A stretch of 64,000 nucleotides of DNA from Rhodococcus sp. SMB37 (lineage in GTDB: Bacteria > Actinomycetota > Actinomycetes > Mycobacteriales > Mycobacteriaceae), in NCBI RefSeq assembly GCF_004345605.1, contig NZ_SLVY01000004.1, positions 248,001-312,000 on the forward strand. Direction: 5' to 3'. The position numbers and the translations under genes were made by a program. Shown piece by piece: positions 1 to 8,847 of the stretch (position 1 is the stretch's first letter; each line of letters starts with the position of its first letter). The notes beneath the pieces were generated by a model. The model did no database searches and was not told the DNA's origin. It saw only the letters and a list, made by a program, of their open reading frames with translations.

Positions 1-3
1 GCA

Positions 4-1359
4 GTGAACACAGTCATCCGCACACGCCGCGCCGTCGTCGGCGATCAGGAACGCAGCTGTGCCGTCCACATCCGCGACGGCAGGATCACCGCTATCGACG
101 AGTACGACAGCGCGTCACCTTCCGGTGCCCGCGAAGTGCTCCTCGCCGACGACGAGGTGCTGCTTCCCGGCCTGGTCGACACCCACGTGCATGTCAACGA
201 ACCCGGCCGTACCGAATGGGAGGGTTTCGCGAGCGCCACCCGTGCCGCCGCCGCAGGAGGCGTCACCACCCTGATCGACATGCCCCTCAATTCGATCCCG
301 TCGACCACCGACGTCGGGGCACTCGAGGTGAAGCGGAAGGTCGCGGCAGACAGGGTGACGATCGATGTCGGATTCTGGGGTGGTGCTGTTCCCGGAAATC
401 CGGATGAGCTGGAAGCGCTCTGGGATGCAGGGGTATTCGGGTTCAAATGCTTTCTCGCATACTCGGGACTCGACGAATACCCACCGCTCGACGGGCAGCA
501 GATGCTCGACGCGATGCGCGTCATCGCAGGATTCGGCGGACTGCTCATCGTGCACGCCGAGGACGGCCCGACCCTCGATGCACAAACCCCGCCCGCCGGA
601 AGGAAGTACGACGACTTTCTCGACTCGAGGCCGCCCGTGGCCGAATCCCGCGCCATTGCGCAGGTGATCGAAGGCGCTCGGGAGACGGGCTGCCGGGTCC
701 ACATCCTGCACCTGTCGGACGCCGGCAGCCTGCCGCTCCTCGCCGCTGCGAAGGCAGACGGCGTGCCGATCACGGCCGAGACCTGCCCGCATTATCTGTC
801 GCTGTTCAGTGAGGAGATCCTCGACGGGTCGACGCATTTCAAATGCTGCCCGCCGATCCGTGAGGCACGCAACCGGGAGCGTCTGTGGCGGGCCCTCGCC
901 GACGGCACCCTCGACTGCATCGTGTCCGACCACTCGCCGTGCACACCGGAACTGAAGAAGTTCGTCAGCGGCGATTTCGGGGCTGCGTGGGGCGGCATCT
1001 CGTCGCTGCAACTCGGTCTTTCCATCGTCTGGTCGGAAGCGCGCAGGCGTGGGCACACCCTCGTCGACGTGTGTCGCTGGATGGCCGGCAGTACAGCGGA
1101 ACTCGTCGGTCTGGACGACCGAGGAGTCATTGCTGTCGGCAGCATCGCCGACCTGTGTGTCTTCGCGCCCGACGCCGCATTCGTCGTCTTCCCCGAGCGA
1201 CTGCACCACCGCAACGCCGTGACTCCCTACGCGGAGCGCGCACTCGCCGGTGTCGTCCGGCAGACCTGGCTCGCGGGGGAGCCGCTGACCGTCACCCTCG
1301 ACCCCACTCGCGACCCGGCGCCGCGCGGCGCCCTCCTGACTCGGAAGGACTACCTTTGA
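4..1359 (+). CDS. allB: Allantoinase (AllB)
   Basis: Hydrolyses allantoin to allantoate, the first ureide step after the urate pathway encoded at 25-27 kb. The 451-residue protein has the cyclic amidohydrolase metal site: HVH at about residues 61-63, the lysine that is carboxylated (GFKCF, K148), H184 (IVHAED), HILHLS near 233-238 and the aspartate of SDHSP near 309. Length fits the family. The start is GTG at the very edge of the window, so an upstream start or ribosome binding site cannot be judged. Its TGA overlaps the TTG start of the allantoicase gene by 4 bp, so the two are translationally coupled. Confidence 0.93.
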   Translation: MNTVIRTRRAVVGDQERSCAVHIRDGRITAIDEYDSASPSGAREVLLADDEVLLPGLVDTHVHVNEPGRTEWEGFASATRAAAAGGVTTLIDMPLNSIPSTTDVGALEVKRKVAADRVTIDVGFWGGAVPGNPDELEALWDAGVFGFKCFLAYSGLDEYPPLDGQQMLDAMRVIAGFGGLLIVHAEDGPTLDAQTPPAGRKYDDFLDSRPPVAESRAIAQVIEGARETGCRVHILHLSDAGSLPLLAAAKADGVPITAETCPHYLSLFSEEILDGSTHFKCCPPIREARNRERLWRALADGTLDCIVSDHSPCTPELKKFVSGDFGAAWGGISSLQLGLSIVWSEARRRGHTLVDVCRWMAGSTAELVGLDDRGVIAVGSIADLCVFAPDAAFVVFPERLHHRNAVTPYAERALAGVVRQTWLAGEPLTVTLDPTRDPAPRGALLTRKDYL

Positions 1360-2324
1360 CCACCGCGGAGTTTCTGCAGCTGCCCGACCTGGCTTCCCGT
1401 GAACTCGCAGGAGCCGTCGTCTACGCGAATGACGAGTTCTTCGCCGGCCGCGAGAATCTCATCTCTCCCGGCCTGCCGACATTCGATCCCGCGGAGTTCG
1501 GGCACAAAGGCAAAGTATACGACGGCTGGGAGACCCGCCGTCGCCGGGAGCCGGGCCACGACTTCGCCATCGTGAGACTCGGGGTTCCGGGAATCGTACG
1601 AGGAATCGTGGTCGACACCGCCTGGTTCACCGGCAATTTCCCACCTTTCGCGTCGATCGACGGCGTCGCTCTCGACGGGTACCCGACGGAGCAGGAACTG
1701 CTCGACGCGCCGTGGGGGCCGATCCTCGACCGTGTGCCACTCCAGGGTGACGCCGCCAACGCCTTCCCGGTGGAAGATGGGCGCAGGTGGACGCATGTGC
1801 GCCTCAACATCTTTCCGGACGGCGGGGTGGCACGGTTTCGGGTGCACGGGGAAGCTCGGCCGGACCCGGCTTTCCTGACCGGCACCATCGACCTGGCCGC
1901 GCTCGAGAACGGCGCCGACGTCGTCGCGTGTTCCAACCGTTTCTATTCGTCGCCGCGCAACATCATCGCCCCCGGCCGGTCTCGCCACATGGGGGAGGGC
2001 TGGGAGAACGCGCGCCGCCGCGACGACGGCAACGACTACGTCGTCGTGCGTCTGGTGGGGGAGGGCCGGGTCGAGCACGTCGAGATCGACACCTCCTACT
2101 TCGTGGGTAATGCCCCCGGCTTTGCACGGCTGAGTGGAATTTCCACGGAGGCAGAGCTGTCGGACGAGTCGGCATGGATCGAACTGATTCCTCGCACCGG
2201 GCTGCTACCGGATTGCCGACACCGGTTCCGTGTCGATTCCGACGTCCCGGTGAAGTTCGTCCGGCTCGATGTGTATCCGGACGGTGGCATCGCTCGCTTG
2301 CGGGTCAACGGGCACCTGAAATAG
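1356..2324 (+). CDS. alc: Allantoicase
   Basis: Converts allantoate to ureidoglycolate and urea. The 322-residue product contains the two tandem allantoicase repeats typical of the family: one around DEFFAGRENLI...GHDFAIVRLG...DTAWFTGN, the other around NRFYSSPRNII...GNDYVVVRLV...DTSYFVGN. Both have the NFPP/NAPG-type turn after the strand. I chose the TTG at 1356 because GGAAGGA lies 6 nt upstream and it overlaps the allantoinase stop by 4 bp; the open frame extends much further upstream without homology. No ureidoglycolate lyase is present in the window. Confidence 0.92.
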   Translation: MTTAEFLQLPDLASRELAGAVVYANDEFFAGRENLISPGLPTFDPAEFGHKGKVYDGWETRRRREPGHDFAIVRLGVPGIVRGIVVDTAWFTGNFPPFASIDGVALDGYPTEQELLDAPWGPILDRVPLQGDAANAFPVEDGRRWTHVRLNIFPDGGVARFRVHGEARPDPAFLTGTIDLAALENGADVVACSNRFYSSPRNIIAPGRSRHMGEGWENARRRDDGNDYVVVRLVGEGRVEHVEIDTSYFVGNAPGFARLSGISTEAELSDESAWIELIPRTGLLPDCRHRFRVDSDVPVKFVRLDVYPDGGIARLRVNGHLK

Positions 2325-2450
2325 CCCCTGCCGGGTGGCGGTGAGCCCTTCCTTACGGTTACGAAACAATCGGACTCGAGTTCGAAAACTCCAGGGCCGA
2401 CGATGTACTCGTCAGCGTATACGGCCCTGTATCCGAACTGGAGCATCCAC

Positions 2451-3845
2451 ATGGACACAGCAGTACACCCCGTCGACGCGAAGCTACCGTTCCTCCGGCA
2501 GTTCGCGTTCGGGCTCCAGCACGTCCTGATCATGTACACCGGGTGCGTCACGGTGCCGCTCGTGTTCGGTGCCGCAGTCGGACTCGACCGCGACACCATC
2601 GCAATGCTCATCAGCGCCGACCTGCTGATCGCCGGCCTCATCACCGTCATCCAGAGCCTCGGTGTGGGCAAGCTCGTCGGTGTGCGTCTGCCCATCATCT
2701 GCGGCGCCACCTTCGCCGGCCTGACACCGATGATCCTCATCGCGAACCAGTACGGACTGCAGGCCGTGTACGGGTCGATGCTCGTCGGCGGCATCGTGGG
2801 TCTTGCACTGGCCTGGCCGTTCGCCAAGATCGTCAGGTTCTTTCCGCCGCTGGTCACCGGCGCGGTGCTCACGGTGGTGGGCATCTCGCTCATCGGTGTC
2901 GCGGGTGGCCTCATCGTGGGCAACGACGTTTCGTCACCGGACTTCGCGTCACCCACCAGCATCATGCTTGCAGGTGTGGTGATCGCCGTCGCGGTGGGGT
3001 TCCTGTGTCTCGGCCGCGGAATCTGGTCGCAGCTCGGGGTGCTCATCGCACTTCTCGCGGGCACTGCGCTCGCGTTTCCGCTCGGCATGATCGATGTGGG
3101 CGGGGTCTCGGAGGCTGCGTGGCTGGGATTTCCTGCGCCGTTCCACTTCGGTGCTCCCGAGTTTCCCATCACTGCGGTCGTCGCGATGAGCATCGTCATG
3201 GCTGTCGTGTTCGCCGAGTCCACCGCGAGCATGCTTGCCCTGAGCGAGATCACGGGGAAGCGGTTGGGTAAAGCCGACATCGCTCGCGGACTCGCCGGTG
3301 ACGGACTGTCCGCCGTTCTCGGCGGCGTCTTCAACGCCTTCGTCGACACGGTCTTCAACCAGAATGTCGGAGCGGTCGCCACCACACGCGTTCACAGCCG
3401 ATACGTCACCGCCACGTCCGGCGTGATGCTCATCGTTCTCGGTGCACTACCCAAGGCGAGTTCGGTGGTCGCGGCCTTGCCTCAGCCGGTGATCGGAGGT
3501 GTCGGCCTCATCCTGTTCGCAACGGTGGCGCTCGTCGGCATCGAGACCTTGCGCAAGGTCGACATGTCTGACCGGATCAACTCCACCATCGCTGCCGTCG
3601 CGGTGGGTGTCGGCCTACTGCCAGAATTCGCCGAAGGACTGTTCGAGCATTTCCCCTCGGCCGCACAGATCATCCTCGGGAGCGGCATCACGCTTGCAGC
3701 GATCACCGCATTCTCGTTGAACCTGCTGTTCAACCACACCCGGCTCGGAACGTCGGCTCGCGCCGCCGTTCGTCGCGATACCCCCGTCCCCTCGCCCGAA
3801 TCCTCTTCCCGGACCGGAGTTGCCAATGAACCCGCACACATCTGA
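2451..3845 (+). CDS. NCS2-family uracil/xanthine-type permease
   Basis: Integral membrane nucleobase:cation symporter of about 464 residues with some 12-14 hydrophobic segments. The family opening (FGLQHVLIMYTGCVTVPLVFG) and the NCS2 signature region in the second half (NQNVGAVATTRVHSRYV followed by a GALPK loop) are present. I prefer ATG 2451 because GGAG lies 7 nt upstream and homologues start close to the VHPVD(A/E)KLP motif; ATG 2403, 16 codons upstream, is the alternative. It follows allantoicase by about 125 nt and overlaps the next gene, so it probably imports a purine, urate or a related base. Exact substrate cannot be read from sequence. A short inverted repeat (GAGTT-N4-AACTC, 2378-2391) lies just upstream. 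Confidence 0.88.
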   Translation: MDTAVHPVDAKLPFLRQFAFGLQHVLIMYTGCVTVPLVFGAAVGLDRDTIAMLISADLLIAGLITVIQSLGVGKLVGVRLPIICGATFAGLTPMILIANQYGLQAVYGSMLVGGIVGLALAWPFAKIVRFFPPLVTGAVLTVVGISLIGVAGGLIVGNDVSSPDFASPTSIMLAGVVIAVAVGFLCLGRGIWSQLGVLIALLAGTALAFPLGMIDVGGVSEAAWLGFPAPFHFGAPEFPITAVVAMSIVMAVVFAESTASMLALSEITGKRLGKADIARGLAGDGLSAVLGGVFNAFVDTVFNQNVGAVATTRVHSRYVTATSGVMLIVLGALPKASSVVAALPQPVIGGVGLILFATVALVGIETLRKVDMSDRINSTIAAVAVGVGLLPEFAEGLFEHFPSAAQIILGSGITLAAITAFSLNLLFNHTRLGTSARAAVRRDTPVPSPESSSRTGVANEPAHI

Positions 3846-4881
3846 CACCTTCGATGTGCCCGCCGTCGACATCGGCCCGTACGTGCGTGCCGGCAGCGAT
3901 GCCGATCGCACCCGGGTGGCCCGCGAGATCGACGATGCCTGTACGAGAGTCGGATTCGTTCAGATCCTCGGGCATGGAATCCCGGACGACGTAGTCGACG
4001 GATTGGCCGGCGCAGTCGACGACTTCTTCGGTCTGTCGCTCGACGAGAAGAAGCAGTACCGGGTCGAGGGCGCCAACCGAGGCTACAGCCCACCCAAGAG
4101 CGAAGCACTGAGTCTGAGCCTCGGCGTGGAGTCTGCAAGCAAGATGAACGACTTCTTCGAAGCGTTCAACGTCGGCACCGAGGCACGCTCGTTCGCCGAC
4201 CTCGACCTGTCGGAGGACGACTACGGCCTCAACCTGTGGCCGGCGGTCGTAGGCTTCCAGGATCGGGTGCAGGCCTACTACGCGGAGGCGTCCAGGGTCG
4301 CCGGAACTCTCACGCACATCTTCTCGGATGCGCTCGGCCAGGAGCCGGACTACTTTGCACGGCTGACCGATCACTCGATCGACGTGCTGAGGATGAACAA
4401 CTACGCACTGCCCGAAGGCACCGTAACTCTCGACGGGGATCTCACCGGTATGGGCGAACACACCGACTTCGGTCTGGTGACCGTCCTGTGGGCCGACCGT
4501 GTCGCGGGGTTGCAGGTTCTCGACGGCGCTGGTGTGTGGCACGACGTCGCACCGAAGCCGGGCGCGTTGCTCGTCAACCTCGGCGACCTCACCGCCCGCA
4601 TCACCAACGACCGTTGGATGTCCACCCTGCACCGGGTCAAGCCGCCCATTGTGAACGGCACGATCCAGCGGCGACGCTCGGTGGCGTTCTTCCACGACGG
4701 CAACGTCGACGCGGTTATCTCCACGTTGCCGGAGTTCGTCGACGACGAATGCTACGAGCCGATCACCGTGCGCGACCACATCGAAGCGAAGCTCGCGGGA
4801 TCGCGTCAGGGCAAGGCTAACACCGCTGCAGTGAGAGAAGCCGCCCGAGTTCTGGCGGCGACGGACGCGATGAACGCATGA
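3826..4881 (+). CDS. Isopenicillin N synthase-like 2-oxoglutarate/Fe(II) oxygenase
   Basis: The 351-residue protein has an N-terminal DIOX_N-like region (VPAVDIGPYV...GFVQILGHG) and a C-terminal 2OG-Fe(II) domain. The iron triad is visible as HTD (GEHTDFGLVTVL) and the distal histidine of STLHRV; the co-substrate-binding Arg/Ser lie in RRRSVAFF. ATG 3826 follows GGAG and overlaps the permease by 20 bp; its own stop overlaps the hydrolase start by 4 bp. Such proteins hydroxylate small molecules, and fungal thymine-7-hydroxylase belongs to this fold. The coupling to a nucleobase permease suggests a nucleobase or purine derivative as substrate (inference). Confidence 0.85.
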   Translation: MNPHTSDTFDVPAVDIGPYVRAGSDADRTRVAREIDDACTRVGFVQILGHGIPDDVVDGLAGAVDDFFGLSLDEKKQYRVEGANRGYSPPKSEALSLSLGVESASKMNDFFEAFNVGTEARSFADLDLSEDDYGLNLWPAVVGFQDRVQAYYAEASRVAGTLTHIFSDALGQEPDYFARLTDHSIDVLRMNNYALPEGTVTLDGDLTGMGEHTDFGLVTVLWADRVAGLQVLDGAGVWHDVAPKPGALLVNLGDLTARITNDRWMSTLHRVKPPIVNGTIQRRRSVAFFHDGNVDAVISTLPEFVDDECYEPITVRDHIEAKLAGSRQGKANTAAVREAARVLAATDAMNA

Positions 4882-5609
4882 GTCATGTCGTACTGGTGCA
4901 CGGTGCGTGGGCAGGCAGCTGGGTGTGGGACACGGTCCTGGCCCCGCTCCGCGCCGCCGGGTGCACGCCCCACGCGCTGTCGCTACCCGGGGTCGGGGAG
5001 TGGGGCGCGGATGACGTCACCCTCGACGATGTCGCCGGAGTGGTCGCCGACTACGTGATCGAGCTCGACGAGGACGTGGTTCTCGTCGGGCACTCCGGCG
5101 GCGGCATCGTCGTCACGCAGGTGGTGGAGATGCTGACCGACCGCGTGACCGGTGTCGCGTACGTCGCGGGAATGATGCTGCCGTCCGGTGTCGATTTCGG
5201 AATGCTGTGCAGCGGGATGGGACTTCTTCCGCCTGTGGGTATCTCCGCGTGGCTCGAGCCCACACCGGACGGACGCGGCACCGTTGTCCCGCCGGAAGCG
5301 GGTGCGGCGGTGTTCTTCCATGAAGCGAGTGCCGCCGATACGATCGGTGCCGCGCGCCGGCTCGTTCCGCAACTCGAGACCGCGCGGCTCATGGCGCCGA
5401 CGTGGACGGCCGAACGCTTCGGGAGCATTCCGCGCCTGTACATCGAAGCGACACTGGATCGTTCGGTTCCGATCGTAACCCAGAGGGAGATGCAGCGGCT
5501 CACACCCGGTGCGTCCGTCGTGACCCTCGAATCGGACCATGCGCCGCAGTTGTCTGCCGCCGATGAGCTTGCCGCCGCAATTGTTCGGTGGTGCTCCTCG
5601 CTCGCATAG
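4878..5609 (+). CDS. Alpha/beta hydrolase (EstC/methylesterase-like)
   Basis: A 243-residue alpha/beta-hydrolase. The oxyanion region is HGAWAGSWVW near the N-terminus, the nucleophile elbow is GHSGGG (about residues 73-78), and a late histidine lies in ESDHAPQLS, matching the Ser-Asp-His triad of the small plant-methylesterase/EstC-like group. It overlaps the upstream oxygenase by ATGA, so it is the last gene of a permease-oxygenase-hydrolase unit. The substrate is probably an ester or amide made or exposed by the oxygenase, but this is inference. Confidence 0.83.
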   Translation: MSHVVLVHGAWAGSWVWDTVLAPLRAAGCTPHALSLPGVGEWGADDVTLDDVAGVVADYVIELDEDVVLVGHSGGGIVVTQVVEMLTDRVTGVAYVAGMMLPSGVDFGMLCSGMGLLPPVGISAWLEPTPDGRGTVVPPEAGAAVFFHEASAADTIGAARRLVPQLETARLMAPTWTAERFGSIPRLYIEATLDRSVPIVTQREMQRLTPGASVVTLESDHAPQLSAADELAAAIVRWCSSLA

Positions 5610-5643
5610 CAGTCGACGAATTGCCCCCACTTGCCTGGTTTTC

Positions 5644-5706
5644 CGTTGGTTCGACCAACGGGACGCCGTGCGGGTGGGGGAAACCTTGTTTCCCCCACCC
5701 GCACGC
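5644..5706. terminator. Tandem hairpins between convergent genes
   Basis: Two hairpins sit between the hydrolase (+) and the BMP gene (-). The first is CGTTGGT-TCG-ACCAACG (5644-5660). The second is an 18-bp perfect stem with a 3-nt loop (5667-5684 paired with 5688-5705). Neither has a U-tract, which is common for actinobacterial terminators; symmetry allows action in both directions. Confidence 0.75.
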
Positions 5707-5725
5707 CGAGCGGTGCTGAATTTCT

Positions 5726-6754
5726 CTACTCGCCGCCCTTGTACTCGACCTGGTACTCGCCGGACTTGATCTTGTCGCGGTATTCCTCGAACAGTGCCAT
5801 CGCCTCGGGTGAGATGCGGTCGGCGAACGCCGGGTTGATCACGACGTCGACGCCGCCCTCAGCGAAGTCCACCTCGTAGTACTTCGCGGGATCGATATCG
5901 CCCGCTTCGACGTCGGTGATCATCGCGCGAAGCACTTCGTCGAGGTTCCACACGATGGACGACACGACGTTCTCCGGGGCGAGCGGAGTCTGGTCCATCG
6001 CGTATCCCGCGACGTAGGCACCTCGCTGCTTGGCGCCTTCGATGGTGGCTGCGTCGACGCCGCACGTGGTGAACTGGTCGGCGCCCTGGTCTACGAGGGC
6101 GTTGACGGCTTCGAGGGTCTGGGCTGCGGCATCGGACCATCCGCCGATGTATGCGGGCTTGAGCTGGATCTCGCCTTCGCCCTGATAGGTCAGCCGCGCG
6201 CCGTCGGCGAACGATTCGATCTGGGCCTTGCACACCGGGATCTCGAAACCGGCGGTGCCGGCGAGGATGCCCGATTCAGTGAGATCACCGGCGAGGATGC
6301 CGGAGAGGAAGGCGCCCTCGTAGAACGGCTGGCTGTAGTCCGCCAGGTTCTCGGTGATGTCCCCGAAACCTCCCGCATACGCAAACAGTACGTCCGGATA
6401 GTCGGCGATGATGCCCTTGATGGGTTCGCCGTAGTTGAACGAGTGCCCGACGATGAGCTGATTACCGTCCTCGGCGAGGTCGGTGACGATCTGTGCGATC
6501 TGCTCGGACGTCGCACCCGAATCCTGCTGGACTACCGTAAGATCCAAGAGTCCTTCGGCTTCGAGCTTCTCGGCGCCCTCGACCATGCCCTGATTCCAGC
6601 CCAGATCGTTCACGGGGCCGGAGGTGACGATGGCAGCCTTGACGACACCATCGGAAGACGTCGACGAATCGTCGCCGGAATCGGAACTCGAACATCCCGT
6701 GACGGCCACACCGACAACGGCTGCTGCGGCGATGGCGGTACCCAGTTTCTTCAC
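5726..6754 (-). CDS. BMP-family (PnrA-like) substrate-binding lipoprotein
   Basis: The extracytoplasmic binding component of the adjacent ABC importer. The 342-residue product has a lipoprotein signal (hydrophobic stretch ending in AVTGC) and then a Ser/Asp-rich linker. The Bmp/Med domain shows GPVNDLGWNQG, a family N-terminal motif, and IIADYPDVLFAYAGGFG. I chose GTG at 6752-6754 because AGGAG lies 5 nt upstream and it places the signal peptide at the N-terminus. It is the last gene of the ATPase-permease-permease-BMP unit. Characterised PnrA/BmpA proteins bind purine nucleosides, which fits the surrounding purine catabolism; autoinducer- or sugar-type ligands are less likely. Confidence 0.9.
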   Translation of the reverse strand: MKKLGTAIAAAAVVGVAVTGCSSSDSGDDSSTSSDGVVKAAIVTSGPVNDLGWNQGMVEGAEKLEAEGLLDLTVVQQDSGATSEQIAQIVTDLAEDGNQLIVGHSFNYGEPIKGIIADYPDVLFAYAGGFGDITENLADYSQPFYEGAFLSGILAGDLTESGILAGTAGFEIPVCKAQIESFADGARLTYQGEGEIQLKPAYIGGWSDAAAQTLEAVNALVDQGADQFTTCGVDAATIEGAKQRGAYVAGYAMDQTPLAPENVVSSIVWNLDEVLRAMITDVEAGDIDPAKYYEVDFAEGGVDVVINPAFADRISPEAMALFEEYRDKIKSGEYQVEYKGGE

Positions 6755-6811
6755 TGATTCTCCTAGAGGGGCACGACGGATTCGACGGTGTGAATCCGAT
6801 TGACGGGACAT

Positions 6812-7774
6812 CTATTTGGCAGGAACGAAAGGAACCCCGAGTGCTTTCGGGGCATTACCGCGGGCAAACCACACGGTGGTCACGACGACGGCGAGCAGCG
6901 TCACCACGTACGGCATCGCTTGGAACAACTCGTAGGGCACCGATGTGGATTGTCCACCCGATGCGGCCTGAACCCGCAGCTGGAACGCGTCGACGAGACC
7001 GAACATGAAGCCTCCGGCCATGGCGCCGAGCGGATTCCATCGGGCCAGGATCACGACACCGAGTGCGATCCAGCCGCGACCCCCGGTGATGCCGTCCTGG
7101 AAGAAACGTAGGCCGTCGACGACCAGGGCGCCGGCCATGCCGGCTGCCGCACCGGAGATCAGCAGCGTGATCCACCGCGTACGCGCAACGGAGATGCCGA
7201 CCGAGTCGGCGGCATCCGGGCTCTCACCCGCCGCGCGCACCGAGAGACCGAACGCCGTGCGGGAGAGCAGCCACCACAGCGCGACGACCAGCAGCAGCGC
7301 GATGTGCACGAGCGGGGATTGTGAGAACAGGATCGGGCCGAGGACGGGAATGTCGGACAGCACGGGCAGATCGAGCGGTGCGGTGCCTTCGATGCGAGGC
7401 GGCGTGCCGGTGATGCCGAACACCTGGAGATACAGGAAGGCTGCCAGACCCGAACCGAGGATCACCACTGAGATGCCGGTGATGATCTGGTCGATCGCCA
7501 TTGTGATGGTCAGGTATCCGACCAGCACAGCCGTGAGCAGGCCCGCCACAGCACCGGCCACGGCTCCGATCATCGGTTGCCCGGTGTAGTAGGTGGTGAT
7601 GAAGGCCGCGACCGCACCGACCATCATCTGTCCCTCGATACCGAGGTTCATCAGGCCGGAACGTTCGGCGAGGCAGGCTCCTGCCGCAGCGAGAATGATG
7701 GGGGCGGCCAGCCGCAGTGCCGCGGTGAGCAGCGGGACGAGCGCACCGACGCCCAGGACCTCGGACCAGTTCAT
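6812..7774 (-). CDS. ABC transporter permease (BPD_transp_2, nucleoside type)
   Basis: A 320-residue membrane protein with about 9 hydrophobic helices and the family motif ERSGLMNLGIEGQMMVGA close to the N-terminus, typical of the second permease in BMP/Yuf-type nucleoside importers. A cytoplasmic EAA-like region (RAAGESPDAADSVGIS) lies mid-protein. The start overlaps the stop of the other permease by 4 bp (ATGA), indicating coupled translation and probably a heterodimeric membrane channel. A 57-nt gap separates it from the BMP lipoprotein gene. Confidence 0.9.
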   Translation of the reverse strand: MNWSEVLGVGALVPLLTAALRLAAPIILAAAGACLAERSGLMNLGIEGQMMVGAVAAFITTYYTGQPMIGAVAGAVAGLLTAVLVGYLTITMAIDQIITGISVVILGSGLAAFLYLQVFGITGTPPRIEGTAPLDLPVLSDIPVLGPILFSQSPLVHIALLLVVALWWLLSRTAFGLSVRAAGESPDAADSVGISVARTRWITLLISGAAAGMAGALVVDGLRFFQDGITGGRGWIALGVVILARWNPLGAMAGGFMFGLVDAFQLRVQAASGGQSTSVPYELFQAMPYVVTLLAVVVTTVWFARGNAPKALGVPFVPAK

Positions 7775-8847
7775 CGGGCACGCTCCACGATTCTGTTGGC
7801 GAGCAGCACCGTCACGATCATCACGGCCTGCACGACGGTTCCGATGGACGCCGGGATCTCCTGGGTTCGCTGCACGGCCTGGCTGCCGAGGGTGAGCCCC
7901 GAGACCAGAGCCGCCGCGAGGACGATGCCGAAGGGATTGCGTCGGCCGAGCAGCGCCACCACGATCGCGGTGAACCCTATGCCCGACGACACCGCCAGCG
8001 ACAGACGGAACTCGCTGCCGAGCAACATGATCGCCCCTGCGATGCCACCGAGTGCGCCGCTGACCAGTGCGGAGGTGATGATGATCCGGGACACGGGGAT
8101 GCCGTTGGCTGCGGCGACAGAGGGACTCTCGCCGACCACCTGCGACGCGAACCCGAACCGCGTCGAGCGCATGAGCCACCACACGAGCGGCACCGCGGCG
8201 ATGGCCACGAACACTCCGAGGTGGATGCGGGTGCCGGGAATGGTCGCGAGCATCGCCCAATCGGGGATGCGTTCGGACTCCGGGGTGAATCCGTTCGGAT
8301 TGGCGAGCGGTTTCCGTACCGCCCACGCGAGGCCGTAGAAGACCAGGTAGTTGAGCATGAGCGACGAGATGATCTCGTTCACGCCCAGCCTGGCCTTGAG
8401 GACGCCGGCGATCCCACCGACGAAAGCACCCGCGGATGCCGCGAGGACGGCGACGACGGGGATCGCGACCCAGCCCGAGTTGAGCGGGACTGTGAGTACC
8501 ACCGCCGCGGCCGTGATCGCACCGATGTCGTAGTGCCCTTGCGCGCCGATGGTGATGAACCCGGTGCGGTAGGCGATCGCGTATCCGAGGCCGATAAGCA
8601 CGAGGGGAGTCATCCCTGTCAGGAGGCGCCCGAGCTCCGTGTCGCCGCCGAGTGCCGCGTCGAGCATCGTCGCGTAGGCGTCGATCGGATTTCCGCCTGC
8701 GAGAAGGATGAGGACGGCGCCGACGGAGAGGCCGGCCGCCACGGCGAGCAGCGGGATTGCGGCCGAGGCGGCGAACCTCTTGGGTCGCGATGTCGTTGCG
8801 GGATCGGTGACCGGCGCCGATCCCGGTGGAGTGAGAGTGGCGGTCAT
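7771..8847 (-). CDS. ABC transporter permease (BPD_transp_2, nucleoside type)
   Basis: The first permease of the importer, 358 residues. It has a roughly 35-residue polar N-terminus, about 9-10 membrane segments, the motif ITIGAQGHYDIGAI (equivalent to the NLGIEG loop of its partner) and an EAA-like segment VGESPSVAAANGIPVS. It overlaps the ATPase gene upstream and the second permease downstream by 4 bp each. It should dimerise with the 6812-7774 product and be driven by the 8844-10400 ATPase. Confidence 0.9.
   Translation of the reverse strand: MTATLTPPGSAPVTDPATTSRPKRFAASAAIPLLAVAAGLSVGAVLILLAGGNPIDAYATMLDAALGGDTELGRLLTGMTPLVLIGLGYAIAYRTGFITIGAQGHYDIGAITAAAVVLTVPLNSGWVAIPVVAVLAASAGAFVGGIAGVLKARLGVNEIISSLMLNYLVFYGLAWAVRKPLANPNGFTPESERIPDWAMLATIPGTRIHLGVFVAIAAVPLVWWLMRSTRFGFASQVVGESPSVAAANGIPVSRIIITSALVSGALGGIAGAIMLLGSEFRLSLAVSSGIGFTAIVVALLGRRNPFGIVLAAALVSGLTLGSQAVQRTQEIPASIGTVVQAVMIVTVLLANRIVERAR

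Noticed and set aside
3826-4881. Beta-lactam or antibiotic biosynthesis gene
   Set aside because: The IPNS-like fold is generic for 2OG/Fe(II) oxygenases; there is no NRPS or other biosynthetic gene and the context is nucleobase uptake.
5667-5705. Attachment site or small regulatory RNA
   Set aside because: A perfect 18-bp stem with a 3-nt loop between convergent genes is best read as a bidirectional terminator; no integrase is nearby.
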